Below, piece after piece: positions 1-11,145 of a stretch of DNA of 64,000 nt. The notes under the pieces were generated by a model. That model searched no databases, was not told where the DNA came from, and worked only from the letters and a program-made list of their open reading frames with translations. Within the stretch, counting starts at the first letter, position 1. Each line of letters begins with the position of its first letter. The DNA is from Mycosarcoma maydis (Eukaryota > Basidiomycota > Ustilaginomycetes > Ustilaginales), in contig NC_026495.1 in NCBI RefSeq assembly GCF_000328475.2, positions 248,001 to 312,000 on the forward strand, in the 5' to 3' direction. Both the position numbers and the translations under genes were made by a program.

Positions 1-365
1 GTACGCTTTGTGACCGATGCGGATCGCGATGGAAAAAGTTCAAAGAGCAAGAATCCGCGGGCAAGCGTGAGTCTCAACAGCCACACGATCTCGGCGGTGT
101 CTCTGCTTCTGCCGCTGCTGGTGTGGCTGCGGCATCCGCCAATGCTAGATTGAGTTCAAACAGTGCCAGCTCTCAATCGCCCATGGAACCAGGAACAGTC
201 CGAGCGGACGAATCCAGCGGTGCCAATGGAAACGGAAGGCGCAGTTCTGCGCTGGTCTCTCCAAATCAAGAAGTTGGCAATTCCACCGCTCCAGTAGAGA
301 CTACCAGTAACAGCCAGCTGGCAAGGGAAAGGAGTGCGAGCGTTGATCAGCTCATGGATGAGTAA
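1..365 (+). CDS. 3' end of a GATA-type zinc finger protein (partial)
   Basis: The frame is open from the window edge (first full codon at base 3) to TAA at 363-365. Its first visible residues, TLCDRCGSRWKKFKEQE, match the second half of a GATA-type zinc finger: the second Cys-x2-Cys pair followed by the basic RWKK segment. The first Cys pair and most of the gene lie upstream of the window. The remaining ~100 residues are Ser/Ala/Asn-rich and look disordered, ending ERSASVDQLMDE. GATA fingers bind DNA, so a chromatin or transcription regulator is likely, but which of the several fungal GATA proteins this is cannot be told from the tail. It is convergent with the next gene, 720 bp away. Confidence 0.6.
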   Translation, partial: TLCDRCGSRWKKFKEQESAGKRESQQPHDLGGVSASAAAGVAAASANARLSSNSASSQSPMEPGTVRADESSGANGNGRRSSALVSPNQEVGNSTAPVETTSNSQLARERSASVDQLMDE

Positions 366-1084
366 AGCATCAAGAACAAATCCAATTGTATAGCCGACAC
401 CGCTCTCCCAGTAGCCGATGACGAGTCTGGCGCAAGCACCATCAACTCGTCACCCGATGCATCGAGAGGCGTGATCGGCGCACTTGGTCGAAAATGGGGT
501 GTGACCTTTGCCGTGTGCACCCTTATATTAAGTTAAACCTAATTCATGCACGACGTAGTAGTGAGTGGTCGTGAAATTTCTAAATTTAGACTTCGACTTG
601 CACTTGGTCCACGTGTGATTTACGATTGCGGTGTGAATTGCGAGTGGCTTGCATGATCACGCCAATCCATGGTGACTCGTGAATGGTGGAGGTGAGATAC
701 TGTACATTGCAAATCCGATGTGGTGCAAGTGGGAAGTCAACTCTTCGCAAATGGAGTGCATGTCTTTGGATGTATGGTCTAGAGAGCAGCGTGAGCTTGT
801 TCGAGGCTTCTTGCGCGTTGAGACAAGTCGGCTGCTTGCATTCACCGATGTTGCAGCTCAACGCGCATTGCGATCGACCTCGGTCCATCAGTCGAAAGCC
901 AGTAGCGGTATCGGGTTCAACATCCCGCGGACCCCGTCCGAGCGCTGTCAAGCCCTTTTTTCCCGCTCAATGTACAATCTCGCGACCAGCTTAGAGCACC
1001 AAGCTGAGCAAATCGAGATGCACCCTGGTGTGAATCCCAGCTCCGCGAAGCGCGCGAATACAAACGTGAAAATAAACCGCGTCA
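366..1084. other. Convergent intergenic region, nothing recognised
   Basis: These 719 bases lie between two 3' ends. Several short overlapping ORFs occur on both strands, but none has a recognisable domain. I see no RNA gene and none of the TCGTGA/TCACGA heptamer arrays found in promoter-bearing spaces. Confidence 0.5.
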
Positions 1085-2890
1085 CTATGGTCGGCTAGTG
1101 AACCTGGCGTCCGAGGCTGGTGCCCTGCGGTGTTGCTGCGGTTGCGACAGAGATGACAGGGGTCGCGATGGTGCTTCTGCAACTGCAACTCTTGATTGTG
1201 CTTGTGCTTGTGCTTGTGCTTGTGCTTGTGCTTTTGCTGCTGTTGCTGGTACTGGTACTCCTGATACAACCGACACCGTGGTCGATGATGGCGCTGTTGA
1301 GGCTGGCATTGCTGTAGCAGTGTTCGATCTGGCGGTGGATTCGATGAGCGCGGGCTGGACGTCATTCGTGCCAGAACTTGTCCGAGTAGCCCCCGATGCT
1401 GCCAACCCAGCGTAATACCCCGCGTACCAACACTGCAGCTCCCTATCGCTCGCTCGTTCCACCGAGTCCGATTCCAACGTTATCCTTGCCGCCTCTCCGC
1501 GTTCCTGAACCTCGTTCACATACTGTCCGAACTGCAAGCTGCCGCTATCGACAACACCTGTACCAGCATCTGTCTCGCCTGCCAGCCCACTTGCTCCGCC
1601 TACAGCCGCCTCGTTCTGAACACGCATCGGCAGCACGTATCCGATTCGATTCGGCGTAGTTTGCACGGTCTTGATCGCTTTTTTCCACGCCATGTTGCCT
1701 GGCACATGTGCATGCGGTACGTGCGTCACGATGGGTTTACCGCGTGGCTGGAGTGCTGCTGCTGGTGTCGTCTTCTTGTTCGACTTTGCTCCACTGACAT
1801 GTGCTCCCTCCACCGTCACTAAGGCAACAGTCTCGATCTCGCTGTGCTTGCTGGTGTGCTTGCTGGTAAGCGGTCGATCCGAAGTGGAAGATCGACCGAT
1901 GTTGTTCGCGTTCGCACTGTCAGCCTGTTGTCGTTGAGCCATGATCTGCTGTGCGTCCAGCTTGACCTGTTGCGCAAGCAGCGAGTCGTACGCGGGCGCA
2001 TCGTGCCACAGCGCGCCCTTTGCCGCCGCATCACCCGCTCGGTCTCCGCCGGTGAATCTCGGCGGTGACACCTGGTGCATCGAGCAGTACTGTGACAAGG
2101 CGGCGTTGAAGGTCGAGATGATGCTGGTGGCGCCGAAAATCTCGGTATGCGTTAGAATGCGCCCGCCTCCACCAACAGCAGCAGGTGGTCGATGCGAGAC
2201 TGGTCTTGTGGTGTGCGAGTCCGCGCTTGTCGCGTTGTGCAGGCGACGATACTCGGCCACGTCAGGGATGGCGAAGGGCAACATTCCGTCTTCGTCCTCT
2301 TCGTCTTGATCTTCGTACTCATACAAGCTCGTAGCTTCGCTTCCTTCGCACCCTTCCTGTGCCGAATCGTACTCGTAGTCGTCTTGATACGCTAAGTCAG
2401 TATTTTGTGTTTTGGAGTCACCGGTATACGGCTGCCCCCACTCGTCGTACTTCCAATCGGAATACGACTCGTCTGCAACCTGTTTCCGACCTAGCTGTGA
2501 AGCCGAATCACGTTCATCCTGAGTGGGCTTGTTTCTTTCCTTCTGCTGTTCACCTAGAGATGCGGTGGGACTCGCTTGCGTTTCCAGCTCGTCTGCTCGC
2601 ATCGCTCGGTACCCAGCGTTCTCTTGCTGTGGCCCCCAGCTTGCAGATGGGTCATAGGACGGATCGTCCCAATGAACCATGGTCAAACGCGCAAGCTTGC
2701 TTCTTTGTTTTCCAACGCTCGGCTGCGCACCGGGAGAAGCAGTTTTGCGTTTCTTGGCTGCACTCGCATTTGCATGGCTTGCATTCGCGTACGGTGAAGC
2801 TCCGGCTTCGCGCTCTGGCAACGAGAGCGGGGCCGGTGCGGGCAGAGCGTCCTCGCTCAGATCGCTATACGACACGAGTCGTCTGGACAT
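1085..2890 (-). CDS. SMN-like (survival motor neuron) protein with C-terminal extension
   Basis: About 601 aa from the ATG at 2890; the frame stays open ~70 codons further up, but MSRRLVSYSDLSEDALP looks like a natural N-terminus. Two separated motifs suggest the SMN family. Residues ~252-272 (ATSIISTFNAALSQYCSMH) resemble the Gemin2-binding helix. Residues ~485-499 (LQCWYAGYYAGLAAS) resemble the YG box that drives SMN oligomerisation. There is no Tudor domain, as in fission yeast SMN. SMN is the core of the complex that loads Sm rings onto snRNAs. Unusually, ~100 residues follow the YG box, including a (QA)n tract encoded by a GTGCTT repeat, and ~200 residues of acidic low-complexity linker separate the motifs. 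Family assignment rests on short motifs only, so it is moderate. The stop is TAG at 1085-1087. Confidence 0.55.
   Translation of the reverse strand: MSRRLVSYSDLSEDALPAPAPLSLPEREAGASPYANASHANASAAKKRKTASPGAQPSVGKQRSKLARLTMVHWDDPSYDPSASWGPQQENAGYRAMRADELETQASPTASLGEQQKERNKPTQDERDSASQLGRKQVADESYSDWKYDEWGQPYTGDSKTQNTDLAYQDDYEYDSAQEGCEGSEATSLYEYEDQDEEDEDGMLPFAIPDVAEYRRLHNATSADSHTTRPVSHRPPAAVGGGGRILTHTEIFGATSIISTFNAALSQYCSMHQVSPPRFTGGDRAGDAAAKGALWHDAPAYDSLLAQQVKLDAQQIMAQRQQADSANANNIGRSSTSDRPLTSKHTSKHSEIETVALVTVEGAHVSGAKSNKKTTPAAALQPRGKPIVTHVPHAHVPGNMAWKKAIKTVQTTPNRIGYVLPMRVQNEAAVGGASGLAGETDAGTGVVDSGSLQFGQYVNEVQERGEAARITLESDSVERASDRELQCWYAGYYAGLAASGATRTSSGTNDVQPALIESTARSNTATAMPASTAPSSTTVSVVSGVPVPATAAKAQAQAQAQAQAQSRVAVAEAPSRPLSSLSQPQQHRRAPASDARFTSRP
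1197..1234. repeat. Hexanucleotide (GTGCTT)n coding repeat
   Basis: About six tandem copies of GTGCTT. On the minus strand they encode an alternating Gln-Ala tract near the C-terminus of the SMN-like protein, so the tract is likely to vary in length between strains. Confidence 0.85.
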
Positions 2891-3000
2891 CTCCAGCCCC
2901 ACTTTGATGCCTCTACCAGCAAGAGATGAGTCCAAGATCCTATACGACGCAGAAAGTGATGGGCAGTACAACGCAAAAGGCGTAACAAGCCAAGATTCGA

Positions 3001-3026
3001 GTCGTGAGTCACGAGTGTCGTGAGTG
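3001..3026. repeat. TCGTGA/TCACGA heptamer array
   Basis: Short run of the ACTC-type units (TCGTGAGTCACGAG core) 110 bp upstream of the SMN-like ATG. Confidence 0.75.
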
Positions 3027-3112
3027 TTCGCTCCGTGCTTGCCGAATCTTGAATCCGACTCCCGAGGCAACCAAAAAAAGTAAAACGTTGGACCCTGAAG
3101 CAATCACGAACT

Positions 3113-3136
3113 CACTCTGTGACTCACGACTCGTCC
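3113..3136. repeat. TCGTGA/TCACGA heptamer array
   Basis: Short ACTC-type cluster (TGACTCACGACTCGT core) in the same promoter region as the 3001 cluster. Confidence 0.7.
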
Positions 3137-3312
3137 TGAATCTTCAAATGCCCACGCTACGTGTTCACAGTTTCATGATATTTATCACCACAGCTCGTTG
3201 CGAAGTGCACCGATCCTCACCAGATGGTTGACGTGAGATTCAGCATAGCGACATATCGAGAACACTTTTGATTGAATGACTGTGAGGGCATCGGCATTCG
3301 AATCATTACCAC

Positions 3313-6300
3313 TCAAGACCACCACCCGCCTTCATCCACCTCGACCTCCTTCTTCCCCTGACTACCTGCTGTGGATGCAAAAGAAACCGATCTAATCGAC
3401 CTACTCGAACGACCGACCAGCTCCACATCCTCGATGTGAACACGCGGCGCATGCATAGACGCCCAAGCGCCCGTCTTTTGCTTTTCGACCGCCTCCCATC
3501 CATCGAACGTCAGAGGTGACGCAGTCAGCGTTTGGAGCTTAGCTTCCAGCTGTTCGACCAGTTTCTGGCTCTCTGTATACTTTCTCTGGACCTCTTCGTG
3601 CACCGAACGTTCAACAAAGCTGTCCTTGATCTCGACTAGCTCCGTCTCCATTTCAGAGAAGCGGTCGTCGTACTTCGTGAGCTCCTTCTTCATCAAGGCC
3701 TCCCTTTCAACGCTATCATGTAGCTGGCGTCGAACGTCCTCCAGCTCATTCGCCTTCTCCTCAAGTAGCCGTAGACGTATCGCCGCTTCGGCGAGCTCTT
3801 CAGCCTTGCCTTCGAGCTCCTTGACGCGTTTCTCGCCCTCCGCCAGTTTTTGGTGACTCTGAGCAGCTTTTTGCTTTTGCGTCGCAGAGAGTTGCTGCAG
3901 GTTGCCGATCTTGTTGTCCTGCTCGGCGATTCGCTTCTCGAGCGCTGCGACTTGGCCTTCTGCCTTGGATGCACGTTCCAACACCGACTTGGCCGAGTCG
4001 TATGCCTCGCGTTCAGCGACATTCGCTTGCTCCAGTAGACGACTCATTCGGTCTTGAGTTTCGACACTGGCAGCTTCGGCTCGGTCGACTCGAGCCATCG
4101 CGTCTGCCACAGCCTTTTCGGATGCTTCTTGCTCTTTAGTCCTTTCAGCCTTGAACGAGGCGAACTCGGCTGTCAGCTGAGCGAGCTGGTCCCGCAAAGA
4201 GTCTGATTCTCTGCCCAACGAGGATAACTTGGCCTCGGCTTCAGCTTGACCTGCCTCAGCGCGTGCCGCACGCGCTTCCGCCTCCCTGAGCTCCTTTGCT
4301 AGATCAGCATTCGCTTGAGCCTGCTTTTCAAGCCAAGCTGTCGCATCGCGATGGGACTCTTCGCTGGACGTGTGCTGAGCTTCAAGTCGAGACAAGGCCT
4401 GGTAAGACGAGTCGAGCACCTGGTAGACACTAGCCAGCTCAGAGAGCGTCTTTTCGGCAGTCTCCCGAGTGAGAATCTTGTCCTTCGCCAGATCTTCGAG
4501 CCTCCTGTGCAGAGCATCTGTGTTCAAAGACGCTGCGTTAGACAAGGTGGACGAGCTGTCCTTGATCTCCGCTTTGATCTCGGCGATCTTCTCGAGGATA
4601 AGGCCTTGCCTTTCGCTTGTGTCGTTCGCGCTGGACAAGAAGATTTCCGTCTTGGCATTGATAGCACCCGGCAATTCGCAAAGAGTGCGTTCTGTGTCCT
4701 CCTGCCTCTGCAAGATCTTTTTGCTGAAAGCGCGGGCCTCTTCGTGCTTGACAATCAGAGGCTCAATAAGCGCAAGCACCGGGTTGAGGTCGACCAGATG
4801 CTCAATCGACTGCTTACCAATCACCTCGGCCAGCCTCTTGACGAGTGCGTCTGAATCGATTGGTTCGCTTTTGAGACTCTTGACCAACGGCTCGACAAGC
4901 TTGATTGTCGACTGAGCGATTTGTGTCGAGGATGGCAAAGCTTCTAGCAAGAGATCCCGACTTCTCTGGTGTTCTTCGAGCATGCATCGTCGCTCCTCTG
5001 ACAAAACCGGGCCCAGGGCCGAGCCAAGCTGATTGGTGAGTCTGTCGGCAAGCGTACCGTCGCTAGACGCCTTGTCCGCAAGCAAAGGAGGCAAGTGCAG
5101 CATGAGCGCAGAACGGATGTGTTCCTCTACAGAGCTGACAATCTTGCTGAAGGAGCGTTCGAGTCCATGCATTTCCGACTCGAGCATGTGCTGTATGCTG
5201 GAACGGTCTGTCGCACCCTTTTCGGAAAGCAGGAAGAGGTTCTCATCCAGCTTGGACTGCATGGCCTTTTGCAGCTCGACATCGGATGCCGATTGGAATT
5301 CTTTGGCTGCGTGCAAATGCAGCTGGAGTGTTGATTCAAGCTGGGTCATCAGACGCGCGGTGACGACCTCGGCAAAGTCAACCAGTGGACCAGAGTCGTT
5401 TGTGTACTTGTCATTTCCATTCGGCTTGACGGCGGCCCCAAGATGCCCATTCTTGTCCAGCGCAGCCATCACCTGAGCCAGAGTCGACTCAATCTGATTG
5501 CGGAACTCGCCCAACTTGACGTCGAGAATATCCTGCACATAGTCAAAGTCCCACTCGCCTGGCGCATCAGCAAGGCTTGAGTTGGCTGTCTTGACATCTG
5601 AGGAAGAATTCCTTTGACGTAGTGGTCGAATCGTGCTTTGGGTCTCATCTGACGCTCTTCGAGCATGCGAGGCGAAAAGAGCAGGAGTGAGGCGACTATC
5701 CAACGCTTCTTCCATGCGTTTGAACATGTCTTGCACCAGCTTCTCCTGATCCAGAGGAAAGTCAGACACGCTGGCAAGATTGCGTGGGTGCGGCCGCACC
5801 TGGCCCATGATGGTGACTTCATCGAGAATCTTGCCAGCCCATCCCTCGAGGACCTTGTCCATGCGTTCCACAATCTCTTCGATAATATCGGTGACACTCT
5901 CTTCTTCGTCCTCGTAGTCGTCTTCGTCATTACCTCCAACGTCATCGGGCCCTTTCTTGCCGCGACATGACCTGCGGAATCGCCTATCAAGAGAGGACAT
6001 GCTCATTCTTGAAGACGTGCGGCGATCGCCCCATCGAATGGATGGGACGTGTCCAGCATCAGAAGTCTGTGATATCGAGGGAGAATGGCAGCTGCGAGGT
6101 CCAGAAGGGATGTGCATGGGCTGTGTGCGAGGTGCAAGTCGATTGGAAGCAGATGGTTGCCAAGCAAATGGAGCTTGGTGTGTTTCGCTTGTTTCCTGCC
6201 CACTATCGACGTCTGCAGCGCGCGAAGGCTCGACGGCACTTTTGTTGGCCTGTTTGTCCACTGACGCCAAGGTCGATGCGGAAGACAAGGACGGTCGAGC

Positions 6301-9300
6301 TGCACCCCGGACATCGTCTTTGGAAGCACGCCCGACAGGGATAGCTTTGCTTTCAACATCCCTCGAAAAGAAAGTCGGGTCAAGTATAGAAGGCAGATCC
6401 TTGTCAACAGCTTGCTGACCTTGCTGATCCCAATCAGGCAACGAAGGACGCTTGAAGCTGGTCGACCCACCAAGGAGCTGAGAACTTTTTGCCCAAGTTG
6501 GCACGAACGATGGGGCATCAGCGGTCAAGCGGGATTCGTGTGAGACAGCACGCTGCTGCTGTGAATAGCCCACCGGCAAGAAAGGCTGAGGACTGTTCCT
6601 TGCCAATGAACTGAAAATGCGCAGGGGACCTTCGATTGTTGCCGCTGAAGCTTTTGGCCGAGGAGGACTTGGACTGTACACAGATGAGCGCTCGTCTTGA
6701 CTGTCGTAATCGATGGGACCATAGCGGGTACGTTTCTCTCGACCTTGCATATCTCGGTTCTCGGTCTCTCTGTGGTCGGCACCACCATCAGCACTAGTTA
6801 CTGCGATGCTTGGTGATGCGGACAGTGAATTCTCAGGTACTTGCAGTCGCTGGATCGCCTTGAAGGTAAACAAGCCAGGGGTGAACGGAGCCGCACCCAC
6901 ATTGAGGTGAGCTGCATTCGTGGGTGCGTCTCCTAGAGCACTGGAACCAAAGCTGGATGTCTTGATGCTCGGTAGGCGGAAGTGCGCTCCGGCCGCTTCT
7001 GGTGCAGTTTGCATGCTTGGCTGTGGAGCAGACACAGACCTGGTGGAGGCGCTTGTCCCGCCGAACTTGAACTCCTTGGCATCAGGATTGAGAAGCGAGA
7101 TTCCAGAAGCTCGGCCCAGCGTCCCAGACATGGGCGGACAATTGCCTGAATGGACAGAGCTCGACTGCACTTGAGGATCCACGTCAACCGTACATGGGTT
7201 GAGAGGAGGGAAGCGAAAATCTCGACTAAACTGCGGTCCTTGATCAGGCATGTTGGAACGATCGTTGTGACCAAAGGTCTGTGAGTCGTCGTCGATGTCA
7301 CAATGCTCCTGTTCCGAGGGATTGCTGATGGTATTACCGTTGCGCGGGTTTCGCTGTTGCTCATCTTGCCCGTATACGCCATTGTGATGTATATCGGCTT
7401 CGCCGATGCTGCTGCTGGGAAGGGTGTTGTCGCTATAGGCCCGACCTCGCTGACGCTGCTTGCGCTCTCGACGAGCTGCACGTTCAGCGGCACGATGCTG
7501 TCGACGTAAGATACGCTCCTCCCTGGCGGCCTCTTCATCCGAGGGGTTGCTGAATTGCTCGTCCGAAGGCGTCAAAGAGTCTTGAAGGCTGTCATCGTTG
7601 CTGGCATGAGACTGGTTGTCGTCGGCATAACGATCGTGACCGTCGCCGAAAGCAGACAAGTGGACACTGTTATGTCGTGAACGCCAATGGTCAGCTCCAT
7701 ACTCGTTCGGTTCTTCCTCGAAGTCGGAAGCGTCAGCATCCTCGCTTGGGTTGGTGCGTATTTCGGCCTCTTCTCCGTCAAACCCAAGTTCGTCATTCTC
7801 TTCGCCATCATGGCGTGAGGTGTTGACAGAGAACCTCGAGGCTTGCCTGACGTGCTTGCTGGTAGTCCCGTTGGGTGCCGCATTCGGACTTTGTGGCTCG
7901 TATCCGAAACCCCTTCCGAGATCCTTCCAGCTGCCGACGCGTGTATGCCCTTCAACCGCAAGCTCAGCGCTGGGCTCTTGCTCGCCATCTTCTTCAGCGA
8001 TATTGGAGAGATAGATTTCGGACTTGCCAGCGAAGGCTTCGGTATCAGACAGCGGCTTCTGCGGCAGATCTTGAGCTTCCGAAGGAGGCTTTGAAGGGCC
8101 TTCGTCCGAGTTGGCACGGATCATATCCAGAGCGCTGAAGACCTCGGGGCCAAAGGGACCGCCTGAACTGGGCAAGCCGAGCGACATGGTATGGTTATGA
8201 GTGGTCTTGAGCGATGGGCGAAGATTGAGATCAGAGCTGTCGCCGCGACGGCGAGCAAATGCTTCGCGCAAGCGATTGGGCAGGTCTGTCTGAAAGCGGC
8301 CAAACGGCTTATCTGCGTCGCCAAAGTTCTGTGCTGAGTCTAGTCCGCAAACCTGGTCGGAATCGTACTGTGATAGCTGCTGCTGCTGCGACTCCAAGAA
8401 ACGATTAAGCTTAAAGGTTACCATGCCGGGATCTGCCGGTGTTGAGATAGACAGGCTGCGACCTCTGCGATCAAAGGTAAAACCAGCTGTGCTGGGAGGT
8501 AGCGGAATTCCTTGATGAGCCAAAGGCGAACGCGGCTCGTGATCGGTCGTCGCGGCTTCCATCTGCTGCTCTTCGTAGCGCAATTCGAGATACTCATCCC
8601 AAGCGCTCATGCCTGGAAGATAGATCTCTATTGTATCTGGCAGACCGAGGGAATATGGCCAAGGTTCGGGATGGATATCGCAAGTGACGATTTCCTCCCT
8701 GGGGGCTTCAAAGAAAGGGACGAGATCATGTTTATCTGAACTCAACGGTTGTCGTTGAACCCATCTGCTACGCGTCAGGGCGGAGGCACGAGCATGACGA
8801 CTCTTGGCTGAACCTGGTTCGCTAGCACGTGCTCCGGTTTCGACGCCATCAACATCGCTCTTTACCTCTTCCCCAAGAGACTCGTCCTCTGGCTGGGCGA
8901 GCAGTGCCTCGTCGTCTGGCAAAAGCTGTTCTGCTGGCAAGCATACGACAACCTTCTTCCTAGCCTTGAGGGCAGCAAGGTTGGCAGCAAACGCGGCTGG
9001 ATTCATAGAGATGGAAGGCGTGGAGTTATGACCGGTGGTCTTGAGAGGCGTGACAGGCGGAAGTCCTTTGGCTCTCCTAGGCTTCATGTTTCCATTCATC
9101 AAGCCCGCAGGAAGAGGCAAACCGTAGCTCATCTGAGCTGGTGGCATGACGAAAGGGCTCGCTGCGCCGGAGAAGTTGGGCGAAATTGGAGACGGTGGCC
9201 CAGTGTAGCTAGGCGAGCGAGACATGTGGGGCATGTGATTAATGACAGGCGGCGTTGCAAGAAAAGTAGGCAAGCCAGTGAGCTGGACGCTTCCCGGGTT

Positions 9301-9761
9301 TAAGGCGTGACCCAGCCTGTGTTGTGGGACCGGCGATCGGGAGGCATTTGCAAAAGATGACAGAGGGGGATGGTAAGGAATTGGCGTCGGAGGCTCGACG
9401 ATGCTGGGTTTGACTGCTGTACCAGGGACAAAAGGGCGAGAACTAGCATTCATGTGAATCATACCGCCCGGCACGCCGCCGCCAGATGCCATTTGATTCT
9501 GTATCTGCGATAGCTGGAGCAAGGAAAAGGAGTCCGAGGATGTCAGAGATTGCAGATGCGCGACATTGTCGTATCGATTCATGCGAACAGACTTACCATG
9601 GTTGAAGGACTGAGATGATCTGGCGCGTGCACAGCAGCATCTGGACCAGACGAGGATAATAGCGTAGGGGGGGCCGGCTGACTAGGTGCTGGTGTAAAGC
9701 TGTTTGCAGCGCCGCTGGGCTTAAACACAGGCGCAGCAACGTTGAGACTGCTGCCCTCCAT
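3313..9761 (-). CDS. upa2: Upa2-like PAM2 protein, scaffold of endosomal mRNA transport
   Basis: Two exons: 9761-9597 and 9513-3313. The 83-nt intron has a GTAAGT donor, CTGAC branch site and CAG acceptor. The product is about 2,121 aa. Four PAM2 motifs (L/M-N-x-x-A/S-x-x-F) are visible: LNVAAPVFKP at residue ~6, MNASSRPFVP at ~76, LNPDAKEFKF at ~863 and LNVGAAPFTP at ~925. The middle is long and disordered, with acidic stretches and a basic RRERKQRQR patch. The last ~600 residues are a coiled coil, and the protein ends GGWWS. In Ustilago maydis, Upa2 binds the MLLE domain of poly(A)-binding protein through its PAM2 motifs, dimerises through the coiled coil and needs a C-terminal GWW for endosomal mRNP transport. 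Architecture, motif number, size and terminal GWW all agree. The splice site is inferred; without splicing the first PAM2 motif would be lost. Confidence 0.9.
9514..9596 (-). other. Intron of the Upa2-like gene
   Basis: Donor GTAAGT directly after ATG codon 55, acceptor TTGCTCCAG, and a CTGAC branch-type site ~35 nt before the acceptor. The junction is phase 0. Two further AGs lie within 15 bases downstream (CGCAG, ACAG), so the acceptor could shift by 9 or 15 nt in frame. Confidence 0.75.
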
Positions 9762-10235
9762 CTTGATGAGCTAGACAGGAAACTTGTTCGATCCACCGAA
9801 AATTTCGAGTAGAGCTCTCTCTTATCCTCTGTAAGTTGTATGCAAGAGCACAGTAAGATGGTTTTGGCCAAAGAGACAATTTCTATCTCTTCAGGGCCGG
9901 ACCATTGAGACAGCAGCTGAAGAAGCTCGATGTGGAATCGAGGGCGAGGCGGTGAAGCCCCTTCGAAAGAGGCAGTGCGCGTCGAGGTTGTAGGTTGTCG
10001 GCAGTTGGAGCGAACTGTTCTCGAGACAATGTTACCATCTGATAGTCATGTGCGAGACCAGTCCACTGCGATTCGATGGCTGAAGGCCAAGGCTAGAAGG
10101 TTCGTCAGATGATGAGAAGGAAGTGAAGCACAAACCTCGAGTCTGTGGATCTTGCAAAGCCAAGCATGGAAGGCTCGAAGCACTGCGTGTGTCTGTGTGC
10201 GTGCTCTTGTAACCTGTCACACACGCCACGCTTAC

Positions 10236-10253
10236 AATCACGAATCACGAATG
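10236..10253. repeat. Heptamer array, CACGAAT type
   Basis: Two tandem units ATCACGAATCACGAAT. Confidence 0.75.
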
Positions 10254-10400
10254 GAACAGTGCACAACGCTCTCCCACAGTCTGTTAGCCGTTGGCGGGCA
10301 ACAAACCGTCCATTATTCGTGGTTGTGTGCATGCGTGGGCCACAAATCCAAAAGGAACGAACGGTTCAGACATGCCACTCTCACGCATTCCCGATTCTCG

Positions 10401-10456
10401 CACGCACACTGACACACGCACACACGCACACAACGCACACACGCACACGCACACAA
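10401..10456. repeat. CA-rich microsatellite
   Basis: Imperfect (CA)n interrupted regularly by CG (CACACG units), 56 bp, intergenic. Confidence 0.9.
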
Positions 10457-10591
10457 ATCTGCGGTGTGTTGGTTGTGCGTGTTCATGCAGGTGAACCTTC
10501 GCTTTCGCTCTTTGTTGAACATGCGTAGGAGCGTAGGGCAGGTGCAGCGCAAGATTTGATTCCAACTCCGCTTCTCCCTTGCTAAAATCAC

Positions 10592-10612
10592 ATTCGTGAT
10601 TCACTCACGACT
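10592..10612. repeat. Heptamer array, mixed type
   Basis: ATTCGTG, ATTCACT and CACGACT units in succession. Confidence 0.7.
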
Positions 10613-10982
10613 TTGTTAACTAGCGAAAATAAGAGCGGCAACCCCACACTCGCTCGTCCAGATCCGACCTCCGACTGCGACGATCAGCAGTGACAAGACA
10701 AATTCGCACATCGAGAAGGCTTCGAGTTCGCTACCTGCTGTAAAGAGACAAAGAGGCAGTTGACTACAAATTAAGTGAGGTCGTCGACTCGTAAGAAAGC
10801 CTGCTTGAGGAAGTATTCACAAAGGCGGTAGGATCGGCAAAGTGCATGTCTCAGACGCCGCCGCCGCGCCCTCGCCAAACACAAAAGAAACAGACCAACA
10901 CCTCACGCCTTATTTTTTTTCGGGTCTCACGAAGTCAGTCACAAGTGGTCTAACACTGTTTTCTGTGGACCACGACCTGTCC

Positions 10983-11010
10983 CGTGATTCGTGATTCACG
11001 ATTCGTGATT
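10983..11010. repeat. Heptamer array, ATTCGTG type
   Basis: Four consecutive 7-bp units (CGTGATT, CGTGATT, CACGATT, CGTGATT), one of them inverted, 135 bp upstream of the VMA12-like ATG. Confidence 0.85.
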
Positions 11011-11145
11011 AGGTTGGTGTGGAGGAGATCGTGAGTGACCTGCTCGGGACGTCTGATGCTTCGTTTCCTTCTTCTCATTCGTGATCGAGACCATAGTATT
11101 GGCGGGTCAGGTCACAGCCCTCTGCTCCACGGCCTGCTGGACGAG

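Larger units (their letters stand above)
2891..3312. other. Intergenic region upstream of the SMN-like gene
   Basis: These 422 bases separate the SMN-like start from the UPA2 stop. They hold two short clusters of the heptamer repeat (3001-3026 and 3113-3136) and otherwise nothing I recognise. Confidence 0.5.
9762..11145. other. Divergent promoter region, UPA2 / VMA12-like
   Basis: About 1.4 kb between two 5' ends. It holds a CA-rich microsatellite (10401-10456) and three heptamer-array clusters (10236-10253, 10592-10612, 10983-11010). No convincing coding region; ORFs over the CA tract are compositional artefacts. Confidence 0.55.

Noticed and set aside
10284..10604. ORFs over the CA-rich tract
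   Set aside because: Thr/His or Val/Cys runs are produced by the microsatellite itself.
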